Below the pieces are notes generated by a model that searched no databases, was not told the DNA's origin, and saw nothing but the letters and a program-made list of their open reading frames with translations. A DNA stretch of 64,000 nt from Wolfiporia cocos (taxonomy: Eukaryota; Basidiomycota; Agaricomycetes; Polyporales; Phaeolaceae), in contig JACCLO010000012.1 in NCBI GenBank assembly GCA_029448655.1, positions 992,001 to 1,056,000 of the forward strand, read 5' to 3'. The stretch's first letter is position 1. Every line of letters begins with the position of its first letter. Made by a program: the position numbers and the translations under genes. Below, piece by piece: positions 10,708 to 19,768 of this stretch.

Positions 10708-12165
10708 GGCTCTTTAAACCCTGCAGTTTCGATGTTGCGGAGCCGTATGATGTGGTCGACTTGCAGCCTGAGGACAGTGGAGGTGATGCATATATACGTT
10801 TTTATGGTGTAGATAATCTATAAATAAGGTTCTGTCTTGCTGTACACTGCAGCTGCAGTGCACTCAATTGGCACCACAGCATGGACAAGCAGCCGATCGC
10901 GATGCACTTGCAAGTCTTCACGGCATATCTCCAGCCTAGGCCGACGAAAATTCCCGCCGGCTATCGGAATCCGATGCTCACTCTCTAAAGAGATGCTATG
11001 TAGCATTAAAGCCTCTACAACAGAATAGCTTTGTACGTATCCTCGCTGCGTTGTCCGTGACTCCTGCCGCATGTGCACGGCTCAGCGGTCAGCGCAGCGG
11101 CGTCGGCCACTGCACACGCGTACGGACTGCACAGGGACATCTGTCCACGATATTTGCAATGTTTGAGCTGTCAAACCTTCGAGTGGAGTTCGCGAAGTCA
11201 AAAGCCGGCCGTCCCTACGCAGCTGCGGCCGAGGAGACGCGTAAGATAGAGGGAGGTCGTCAGGAACGGTCACATTTACGTAAGCTGATGTGACGTTCGC
11301 AGGCACAAGAGTGACTGGTGACGGCACAAAGTAGGAAGTTCGTCACGCGGAAGTCACAGGTTATATCCAGTAACGCTTGTCTAGTACAGGATTTCGGGCC
11401 TCCTTTGTCGAAATTCACGGGAAGGCGCCCGCTCGTGAGGCTACGCGCTCCCTTTCGGACTCCTCCAGGGACTTCGTCTGGATGGGTTACAAACGCACGG
11501 CGTAGGTACGTACAATCCGTCCCATTTTATACTAGCGGTGACTCATCTACCCGTACCGCCCCGATTATCAGCCCCCCGACTCCCGCCGCGCCCGCCATTT
11601 CCGCCTTGGTGCACTATTGACTCCGATCGATGTGCGACTCCGATCGCACCATCGCGCGCCGAGCGCGTCGACTTCCAACATCCTTATATACTGTAGAGTA
11701 GAATAAAACTTCTAGGGCTCTCGAGTGACGAGAGCCTGTAACCGTAAGCTACCTTAAGGCTGACGAAGAACGAAACGGCGAGTACGAATCAAGGGGACCT
11801 AAGTACTCGGCGTAGCGGATAACACAGGTAAGGAAAGTAAAGAGATTACGTAACCGGGGTGGCACGCGGTCGCGCCACAGCTGAGCGCTACCACCAACGA
11901 CTTGAGGTTAATTCCCAGTGAGTATTTAAATGTAGCCAAATGTACCGGATACAAATTTGAACCTTAAGGATACATCTTAGGTGCCCATATAATGTTTCTT
12001 GTGTATTCCAAGTGTATCCACATGAATCCAGAATAGATTTCGATATGTCCAATGTATTTGAATGTATCTCAGGGTTGCATAGGAAGGTCCCACAATGTAT
12101 CTGTGGAACGGCTCATTGTATTCAGATGTATCCTAATTTACTCAAGACTATTGACATAGAGTATC
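10708..12165. other. intergenic, no gene; AT-rich block at the right
   Basis: 10708-11300 is the upstream region of P1 and shows only short frames. 11300-11940 is GC-rich with a TATA-like site near 11683 and might be an old LTR, but no ends were found. 11940-12165 is AT-rich and repeats TGTAT/ATACA words many times before the first gypsy LTR. Confidence 0.45.
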
Positions 12166-12872
12166 TGTTACGGTTATTTTGATTTTTTGAATATCAACAG
12201 AACTCACCACCGGGCAAATACGATACAGGGACTTGTTGCGCAACCAACTCCCCTGGCTACTCGTGACTCTACTGGGCGCATCCCCAGTTGTACTAGTCTA
12301 TAGGGCGCGTTTCACCTTTGGCAGATCCAACTCTGCCACCGTTTCATGCTCATCGTTTATTAGCTGATAGATGGCGTTCAACCGCCATCATTCTTATCTA
12401 TCGTCTCAGGAGAATCACTACATACCTATCAAACATTTGATACCATAGCGCAGATAGTATCGGTGACATCTGGGACGGACTTGACCCCTGAAACCCAACG
12501 TAGTATATAAACTAATGTACCTACTGTCGAGGCTCTTCAGCTCGACCTTGTTGTATAAACAAGAAGTCTTATACTCGTTCTCAAACGTAGGAAACTACGC
12601 TCAGTATTTCTCACTCGAGCAACCGAACGACTAAGTCCTCGAAGTGCACACTGACTTCTCGGACTTAGGCAAGTCTTATATTCTATCAGACTTGCAACTT
12701 GCAGATTATATCCTCTAATGCGTATTGGATATCAACCGATCTCCTAGGAACTCCACCTAGGACCAGAAGGCATCTAACGAGTATTTGCCTCGCATACGGC
12801 GACGTGCCTACGTGTGGAAGAACGATTTATATTCATGACTCGAATATACGAATGGGTATTCGACCCATAACA
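12166..12872 (+). repeat. LTR a (5' LTR of the old gypsy copy)
   Basis: TGTTACGGTT...CCATAACA, about 707 bp, with TGTTA/TAACA ends. It contains a TATA box (GTATATAAAC near 12505) and downstream the AGCTCGACCTT block that is complementary to the primer-binding site just after the LTR. Homologous to LTRs b-e. Confidence 0.9.
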
Positions 12873-12918
12873 GAAGGTCGAGCTTATCACACCCTCACCT
12901 ACCACAGTGTAAGTGCAT

Positions 12919-13556
12919 ATGATATTTGGACCAGAATTCCCAGCACGACTGATTGAACTCTTGCCCAAGGACATTCAGGGAGTCTACAGACTCAACCGAT
13001 ACAAGTGGACTGACACCATTGGAGCCTTCCACAATCACGGAGGAATTGTTGTCATCCCAAGAGAAGATAGGGCATCGAAGTGGGTAGAAGTATATCCCTC
13101 CGCAAGAACGACTGCTTGGGAAATAACGTGTGAAGCATTCGCATGATTCAGAGACATTCCTCCGATGTCAATCGCAACGTTGACCGAAACTGAAACCATC
13201 AACAGAACCTCCGATGCTGATGAAAATATGAATCAGCCTTCGGGCGCCACAGGAATGGCAGGAATTGAGCGCATCAGAGATGATGGGGGAAATCCTGGAA
13301 GCTTTACAGGAACAGATAACAGCCGGACCGGAGGACAGGACCCTCCAGGATTTATATCTGCTTTTGCGCAGAGTAGGATTGGGGCTATGGCTGGAGGAAC
13401 AAACCTCTTTGGAAATTCTGCACAGAACACACCCGGAATGGGTGGTGGAGGAAATCCGTCTTGGACTAGCCCAAGCGGAGGAATGGGAACGACAAACCCA
13501 GGAACATGGCCTTCAGGCCTATTTGGATGAACCTCCGCAGATACAGGTGGAGGAGG
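12919..13556 (+). pseudogene. gag N-terminal fragment (old copy)
   Basis: It begins MIFGPEFPARLIELLP and follows the intact gag at 14311 closely, but has a stop near residue 77 (EAFA then TGA) and another after PSGLFG. It ends abruptly at GGAGGAGG, where the younger element inserted; the continuation is at 24409. This is the N-terminal, non-nucleocapsid part of the capsid precursor. Confidence 0.85.
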
Positions 13557-14264
13557 TGTTACGGTTATTTTGATTTTTCGAATATCGGCAGAACTCACCA
13601 CTGGGCGAATACGATACAGGGACTTGTTGCGCAACCAACTCCCCTGGCTACTCGTGACTCTACTGGGCGTACCCCCAGTTGTACTAGTCTATAGGGCGCG
13701 TTTCATCTTTGGCAGATCCAACTCTGCCACCGTTTCATGTTCATCGTTTGTTAGCTAATAGATGGCGTTCAACCGCCATCATTCCTATCTATCGTCTCAG
13801 GTATATCACTACATACCTATCAAACGTTTGGTACTATAGCGTAGATAGTATCGGTGACATCTGGGACGGACTTGACCCCTGAAACCCAACGTAGTATATA
13901 AACTAATGTACCTACTGTCGAGGCTCTTCAGCTCGACCTTGTTGTATAAACAAGAAGTCTTATACTCGTTCTCAAACGTAGGAAACTACGCTCAGTATTT
14001 TTCACTCAAGCAATCGAACGACTAAGTCCTCGAAGTGCACACTGACTTCTCGGACTTAGGCGAGTCCTATATTCTATTTGACTCGCACTTGAACAGATTA
14101 TATCCTCTAACGCATATTGGATATTAACCGATCTCCTAAGGACTTCACTTAGGACCAGAAGGCATCTAACGAGTATTTGCCTTGCATACGGCGAAGTGCC
14201 TACGTGCAGAAGAACAATCTATATTCGCGACTCGAATATACGAACGGGTATTCGACCCGTAACA
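13557..14264 (+). repeat. LTR b (5' LTR of the young copy)
   Basis: 708 bp with TGTTA/TAACA ends. It has a TATA box GTATATAAAC at about 13893-13902, and the likely RNA start block AGCTCGACCTT at 13930-13940, about 34 bases downstream. Confidence 0.92.
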
Positions 14265-14277
14265 GAAGGTCGAGCTT
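14265..14277 (+). promoter_or_regulatory. self-complementary primer-binding site
   Basis: GAAGGTCGAGCTT directly follows the 5' LTR. Its AAGGTCGAGCT core is the exact complement, over 11 bases, of AGCTCGACCTT at 13930-13940, which sits where transcription should start. This is the arrangement of Tf1-type self-priming retrotransposons, where the folded RNA 5' end primes minus-strand synthesis. No tRNA 3' end match was evident. Confidence 0.7.
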
Positions 14278-14310
14278 ATCACACCCTCACCTATCACGGT
14301 GTAAGGGCCC

Positions 14311-16158
14311 ATGATATTTGGACCAGAATTCCCAGCACGACTGATTGAACTCTTGCCCGAGGACATTCAGGGAGTCTACAGACTCAACCAATACGAGTGG
14401 ACTGACACCATTGGAGCCTTCCGTAACAGTGGAGGAATTGTTGTCATCCCAAGAGAAGATAGGGCATCGAAGTGGGTACAAGTATACCCCTCCGCAGGAA
14501 CAACCGCTTGGGAAATAACGCGTGAAGCGTTCGAACGATTCGGAGAAATCCCTCCGATGTCAACCGCGACGTTGACCGAAACCGAAACCGAAACCATCAA
14601 CAGAACCTTCGATGCCGATGGAAATACGAATCAGCCTTCGGGCACCACAGGAATGGCAGGAATTGAGCGCATCGGAGATGATGGGAGAAATCCTGGAAAC
14701 TTTACAGGAACAGATAACAGCCAGACCGGAGGACAGGACCCTCCAGGATTTATATCTGCTTTTACGCAGAGTGGGGTTGGGCCTATGGCTGGAGGAACAG
14801 ACCTCTTTGGAAGCCCCCCACAGAACGCACCCGGAATGGGTAGCGGAGGAAATCCGTCTTGGACTAGCCCAAGCGGAGGAATGGGAACAACAAACCCAGG
14901 AACATGGCCTTCAGGCCTATTTGGACGAACCTCCGCAGGTACAAGCGGAGGAGGACTGGGAGGAAACTTCGGACTCGGAGGAGGGAATGCCCCCCCTCCT
15001 GGAGGACTCGGAGGAGGAATCCCCGCGAACCCCGGAGGAGGAAACCCTGGAGGAAACCCAGGGAACCCCGGAGGAAACCCAGGAAACCCGGGTGGAGGAT
15101 ACCCGGGAGGAGGAGGGCCCCCAGGAGGGCCTCCACCACCAAATGCGCCGCAGCCTCAACCTCCGGCGCCAAACCCATACTACCGACCCCCGATGATAAA
15201 GATCAACCCCCCAGACGTATTCGACGGGGAACGGTCCGACATGCAGAACTTCATAAACCAGTGTAATTCCTGGTTTACGATGTACGAAACGTCATTCCAA
15301 AACGACGTTCAGAGAGTGATCTTTATCCTCTCTTATATTTCGAACAAGGGGAAAACGGGCCAATGGAAACAGAATTATCACCGGGTTTATACGAACCCCC
15401 AGACGAAACGATTCTTCCCGCCTAGTCTTGCACAGTTTGATGCAGACTTCCAGAAAGCCTTCGGAGCCATTGAAGAGGTACAGAAGGCGCGGAAGAAGAT
15501 CCTGGACGTAACCCAGGACAGAAAAGACATCGATGATTATATCACCGAGTTCAACAACTTGGCCGGGAAGGCCCAGTACGATCGATACAGCGCGGACGGA
15601 AACGCGGTGCTCATAACCCTCTTCGAAAAAGGGTTACCCGAACATACGACCCAATACATCATCGGCGTTCGGCCGCTACCAGCGACCATTGATGAATGGC
15701 AATCCGCTGCCTCGTACTATGAAAATACATACAAGATATTTTTGAAACGGGACAAACCATTTGTCAAGAAAAAGGCTTGGCAAGCCTCGAACCAGAATAA
15801 CGGACGCACTACTGCTCCGCAGACAACCGCACCGAAAGATCCGAATGCGATGGATGTAGATCAAATGACCACCCAGGAAAGGGACGATCACATCAAAAAG
15901 GGAAAATGTTTCACCTGCCATCAGCCAGGACATATGTCGCGAGACTGTCCGAAGAGGCCGAGGAAGCCAGCCCGCCCTAGGCGGACTACTCGAAAAACAG
16001 AAGAAGAAGAAGCCGAGCAAGAAGCTCGCATTGAAGAAGTCTCTGAGGAAGAGACTGAATACATCACCGTCAACAGAGCGGTCACAGCAATTAGGGCTCT
16101 GAAAGCCAAGAACCCCGAACTCCTAGCACGGCTCGTAGAAGAACAGGATTTTGCCTAG
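14311..16158 (+). CDS. gag: Ty3/gypsy Gag (capsid-nucleocapsid)
   Basis: An intact 615-codon frame forms the virus-like particle shell. Residues 1-80 are a conserved N-terminal region (MIFGPEFPARLIELLPEDIQ). About 210-290 is a Gly/Pro/Asn-rich low-complexity linker of GGNPGNP units. About 295-460 resembles the retrotransposon Gag (Umbravirus/Ty3-type) fold, with NPPDVFDGERSDMQNFINQC and QKAFGAIEEVQKARKKI. Residues 532-545 are the CCHC nucleocapsid knuckle CFTCHQPGHMSRDC, followed by a basic then acidic tail ending at TAG 16156-16158. The start is the first ATG after the LTR, 46 bases past its end. Protease-pol lies in the -1 frame right after it. The older copy lacks 9 bases just before the stop. 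Confidence 0.93.
   Translation: MIFGPEFPARLIELLPEDIQGVYRLNQYEWTDTIGAFRNSGGIVVIPREDRASKWVQVYPSAGTTAWEITREAFERFGEIPPMSTATLTETETETINRTFDADGNTNQPSGTTGMAGIERIGDDGRNPGNFTGTDNSQTGGQDPPGFISAFTQSGVGPMAGGTDLFGSPPQNAPGMGSGGNPSWTSPSGGMGTTNPGTWPSGLFGRTSAGTSGGGLGGNFGLGGGNAPPPGGLGGGIPANPGGGNPGGNPGNPGGNPGNPGGGYPGGGGPPGGPPPPNAPQPQPPAPNPYYRPPMIKINPPDVFDGERSDMQNFINQCNSWFTMYETSFQNDVQRVIFILSYISNKGKTGQWKQNYHRVYTNPQTKRFFPPSLAQFDADFQKAFGAIEEVQKARKKILDVTQDRKDIDDYITEFNNLAGKAQYDRYSADGNAVLITLFEKGLPEHTTQYIIGVRPLPATIDEWQSAASYYENTYKIFLKRDKPFVKKKAWQASNQNNGRTTAPQTTAPKDPNAMDVDQMTTQERDDHIKKGKCFTCHQPGHMSRDCPKRPRKPARPRRTTRKTEEEEAEQEARIEEVSEEETEYITVNRAVTAIRALKAKNPELLARLVEEQDFA
14985..15150 (+). repeat. GGNPGNP-type coding minirepeat in gag
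   Basis: Short imperfect repeats of GGAGGAAACCC/GGGAACCCC encode a Gly-Asn-Pro linker. The older copy (24450-24590) has one unit fewer, as expected from slippage. Confidence 0.7.
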
Positions 16159-16633
16159 GAGGGAAGCCCACGGTCTTACCCTCCGAGAAAGCAGCGCATG
16201 TAATTACCTCGTTCGAGAAGAATCGATCCCTCTTCATCCCGGTAATCATGACGCTGGCAAAACCCGTGAAGTGCAATGCACTAATCGACTCAGGAGCAAT
16301 GTCGAACCTGATCCACAGCAGAGTGGTAGAAAAATACAAGGTGCCCACGCAACCCTTGAAGAACTCGATCATCGTCAAAAATGTTGACGGAACAGAAAAC
16401 AAAGATGGGCGAATAGACCGAGAAGCTACCATACTACTACGATATCTGAAGACCCAGAAAACGCGAAAAGTCCGATTCCTAGTAGGATCAATCGGAACAG
16501 AAAATATGATTCTAGGGTATGGATGGCTAAAAGACGAAAACCCCACAATTGACTGGAAGGACCAAACAGTCGATGTACGATCGATACTAGGGGCAGAAGA
16601 AAAGAAACAGGAAGCCACGATCCGAATGGATAC
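16159..16633 (+). CDS. pol: Ty3/gypsy Pol, protease part
   Basis: The frame is -1 relative to gag and is open across the gag stop, so Gag-Pol is probably made by frameshifting at or before it; no convincing slippery heptamer was seen. The aspartic protease has the DSG catalytic triad (codon 16287, context NALIDSGAMSNLI) and the later MILGYGWLKDENPTIDW block typical of fungal gypsy retropepsins. The frame runs into the 590-bp LTR of the nested element at 16634; the coding sequence resumes at 18523. Confidence 0.85.
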
Positions 16634-17223
16634 TGTCACGGTTATACCCTGGGGGGGTACCTGACTCCACTCACGTTAGCTGTATGGGCGGCGCTAGGCG
16701 TACGCCGCTCCGCTACACTAACGCTTTGTCTCACGTTAGTTCTCGAGTATATAGATCACCTGACTGCATCGGTTAGCGCTGTAGGGTAGCGCGCGCCTCC
16801 TCATACGGTCACTCATGGTCACATAGTTACATGTAGCGTTACTTGTCATGTGCCCTGTAGATAATGCGCACGGATCATTACTTTAGGGCTGGGCTCGTAG
16901 GTACTACGCTCACACATGTATATATACGACAAGATGGTGGCCTTACAGCCCCATCTTTAGGATTCTCGTCATAGAGCGCAAGCTCCTTTCTTACCTCACT
17001 GTTTGTGTTGCTACTGGCCCGGGGCCTCATCTCGTCTGCCTAGTCTGAAGGTCTGCGACTGCGACGGCTGCGGGGCCTTAGGTGGCTGAGCACCCTCGGG
17101 ATGGACTTATGAGTTCACCTAGGGTTGGCCGTATGAGTTCGTCGTGACCGCTGGCTCACGTCTATACAGGCTTGTGAGGGTTCCCCTGAGTCCAGGGTCG
17201 CACAGACAGGTAAGTCTGTGACA
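16634..17223 (+). repeat. 5' LTR of the TRIM-like element
   Basis: 590 bp with TATA box at about 16918-16926 (GTATATATA). Identical by eye to 17933-18522, so the insertion is recent. Confidence 0.9.
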
Positions 17224-17932
17224 TAATCCTAAAGATAGTTTACCTCCCCTCCGGCGCGAACTGCGTTGGGGCCGAGGGTTTTCCACCTACAGGTCGCCAT
17301 GGCAATGCGGCGGGGCAGCCGTCGGTAGAAGCGCCGACGGTCCGTAGTCTTACGAGCCCCCACGAAGCATTACACCAGGCAAAGCGGCCGTAGGGAGTGA
17401 ATAATCAAGACCGCCCCCTTTGAACCAAGGTAGCAGGGATCGACCGGTGTAAGCCGCGTCTGATGCCTTCCGTCTGCTGACCCCGCGGGGTTGTAGTATG
17501 AGTACGGAGGCTAGCGCATCGACGGCCATTATCCCTGGGCGGCAGGAGCAAGCGACAAGAAGCCTTGACCAGTGGGTATGCGAAGGAACCCGCAAGGGTC
17601 TCCAACCCCACACCGACGGTCACGAAGGACAGATTATATCAAGATACGACCGACTATCGAATACGACGGGTACGCGAGTAGGCAAGCGGAGGTACACGGG
17701 GACGACGGGGACCCCATTTAAAAAATAACCCAGTAACCTTAGCGACGAATACCGAACCGATACCGAAAGCGACCCCTTCACTCCACCACCGGCGGACGGA
17801 CCGCGCCCTCGGGAGCTCCCCATCTTCCGCGAAGAAGGAATGGGCCGTGGGTTAAACATGAAACCAAGGAAGTGAGTGTCGTAGTCTTCTAGATAGAACG
17901 TCAGAGACGACGTTTTTCGAGAGGGGGGGTAA
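17224..17932 (+). other. internal region of the TRIM-like element
   Basis: 709 bp, GC-rich. A frame at 17498-17728 and an out-of-frame stretch to 17874 give low-complexity Ser/Thr/Pro/Arg text without a domain; they may be a relic of a gag start. Primer site at the left, polypurine tract at the right. Confidence 0.6.
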
Positions 17933-18522
17933 TGTCACGGTTATACCCTGGGGGGGTACCTGACTCCACTCACGTTAGCTGTATGGGCGGCGCTAGGCGT
18001 ACGCCGCTCCGCTACACTAACGCTTTGTCTCACGTTAGTTCTCGAGTATATAGATCACCTGACTGCATCGGTTAGCGCTGTAGGGTAGCGCGCGCCTCCT
18101 CATACGGTCACTCATGGTCACATAGTTACATGTAGCGTTACTTGTCATGTGCCCTGTAGATAATGCGCACGGATCATTACTTTAGGGCTGGGCTCGTAGG
18201 TACTACGCTCACACATGTATATATACGACAAGATGGTGGCCTTACAGCCCCATCTTTAGGATTCTCGTCATAGAGCGCAAGCTCCTTTCTTACCTCACTG
18301 TTTGTGTTGCTACTGGCCCGGGGCCTCATCTCGTCTGCCTAGTCTGAAGGTCTGCGACTGCGACGGCTGCGGGGCCTTAGGTGGCTGAGCACCCTCGGGA
18401 TGGACTTATGAGTTCACCTAGGGTTGGCCGTATGAGTTCGTCGTGACCGCTGGCTCACGTCTATACAGGCTTGTGAGGGTTCCCCTGAGTCCAGGGTCGC
18501 ACAGACAGGTAAGTCTGTGACA
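17933..18522 (+). repeat. 3' LTR of the TRIM-like element
   Basis: 590 bp, same sequence as 16634-17223 by eye, followed by the GATAC duplication at 18523-18527. Confidence 0.9.
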
Positions 18523-19277
18523 GATACGGTGGAGATGGTAGTTGCCCTAGAAGGGAAAATTCCAACAAGGGGCACCCAAGAAGCTGCGGGGTATGACCTT
18601 TACGCCGCAGAAGAAACCGAGATTCCTGCCGGAGGATGGAAACTCGTCTCCACTGGAGTAAAAATGAAGATCCCAAAGGGATCGTATGGAAGGCTGGCCG
18701 GACGATCAGGCAACACCCTCAGACACGGATTGGTAGTACAAGCCGGAGTCATAGACTCAGACTACCGAGGAGACGTCGGAGCCATCATCTTCAACTACTC
18801 AAACAAAGCGCATAGAATTATCCCGGGCATGCGAATAGCCCAGATAATTTTCGAACGGCACCTCACCCCCGACATCTTAGAGGTCGAAGATCTAGATGAA
18901 ACAGAACGAGGGGAGAAAGGGTTCGGATCCACGGACCAGCTAGAAGAAACAGCGCAGCGGCTCTATACTCCCGAGGAGTACGAAGCGATCCGACGCTTCG
19001 CAAAAGATAACCCTAGGATCATAGGAAAGAAAGGGGAGACGCGAAAAAAGTTCCGAACAAAGATACAAATCATCAACGCTGTCAGGAAAGCGCTGACGAA
19101 ATCCCAGGAATTCGCACAGAAAACGCCCGAACCAGAACGAACGATTGAGGAGATGGTCCCGAAACACCTACTGGACTTCGCCAAGGTGTTCAGTAAAGAG
19201 TCCGCAGCAGCGTTCCCTCCGTCGAGACCATGGGACCACGCAATCGAATTAAAACCCGATTTCGTGCCGAAAGACTG
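18523..19277 (+). CDS. pol: Ty3/gypsy Pol, dUTPase domain and linker
   Basis: This resumes the pol frame after the TRIM insertion. The five trimeric dUTPase motifs are visible in order: AGYDLYAAEE, GRLAGRSGN, GVIDSDYRGDVGAIIFN, GMRIAQIIFE, and RGEKGFGSTD. Motif 3 keeps the catalytic Asp. Motif 2 has Gly where Pro is usual, and motif 5 has EK for the usual GG. The enzyme hydrolyses dUTP to dUMP and PPi, which would limit uracil in the cDNA. It lies between protease and RT, followed by a ~110-residue linker. The frame is cut at 19277 by a solo LTR; the open frame as read extends into the LTR to 19329. Confidence 0.88.
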
Positions 19278-19768
19278 TGACACAGAATGTGTCATACGTA
19301 CATGTTTATGCCCTAACCCCTTCTACTAACATTGAAGGTGTTGACGACGAGGTAACGTTGCATGGGCTGACTAGGTAGACTCCAAGATAGAGAGTCTAGG
19401 GCATAGTGACGACGTAGTCACCAGAGGCAGTCCCAGTCTAGCACGCAGTATGAGATGAGGTTACACATCCATTGTCGAGATTGATCAGTCTGAGGTTGTA
19501 AGACCTCAGACGTCTACTTTATATACATACAGACCGGCCGCTACCTAACGAAGGGCCTGCCCTAATGGCATGGTCTGTGCGCGCCCCTAAAGGTCACGCG
19601 TATGTATTATGTAAGTAGGGGATCACGTGACCGTATGTCCTGACGGACAGGTTGTGTTATACCGCTACACTACGCTGCACTGGTCATGTGACTACTAGAA
19701 CGTGAGCTCCTGGGTTCGAGCCAGGGAGGGGGTAATACATTAAAAACATGCCACAGAAATCTGTGACA
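19278..19768 (+). mobile_element. solo LTR in pol
   Basis: 491 bp, TGACACAGAATG...ATCTGTGACA, with TG/CA ends, short inverted termini and the 5-bp target repeat GACTG on both sides (19273-19277, 19769-19773). The older gypsy copy has the uninterrupted sequence at about 26813. A TATA-like TTTATATACATA is near 19518. A GGTTCGAGCC block near 19713 resembles a pol III B box. No second copy of this family is in the window. Confidence 0.82.

Larger units (their letters stand above)
16634..18522 (+). mobile_element. short non-autonomous LTR retroelement (TRIM/LARD-like)
   Basis: Two 590-bp LTRs (16634-17223 and 17933-18522) look identical by eye, start TGTCACGG, end TCTGTGACA, and are flanked by the 5-bp repeat GATAC (16629-16633, 18523-18527). 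The internal region is only 709 bp, with no gag or pol domain. It ends in a polypurine tract (GAGAGGGGGGG, about 17919-17929). Immediately after the 5' LTR AATCCTAAAGAT (17225-17236) is complementary to ATCTTTAGGATT (16953-16964), about 34 bases after the TATA box at 16918. So it too appears to be self-primed. It must use another element's proteins. Confidence 0.9.

Noticed and set aside
11870..11930. Primer-binding site (complement reads TGGTAGCGCTCAGC) of a minus-strand retroelement
   Set aside because: Only 8-9 bases fit an initiator-tRNA 3' end, and no LTR pair, polypurine tract or gag text was found around it.
15676..16020. Long antisense frames over gag, for example the 114-codon minus-strand one
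   Set aside because: They mirror the biased codon use of gag and pol and break in the older copy.
16140..16160. A classical -1 slippery heptamer at the gag-pol junction
   Set aside because: TTTT occurs before the stop, but no X-XXY-YYZ heptamer fits and the older copy lacks these bases; the mechanism stays open.
19748..19768. ATG at 19748 as the genuine pol start
   Set aside because: It lies in the last 21 bases of the inserted solo LTR; the older copy reads straight from linker into RT without it.
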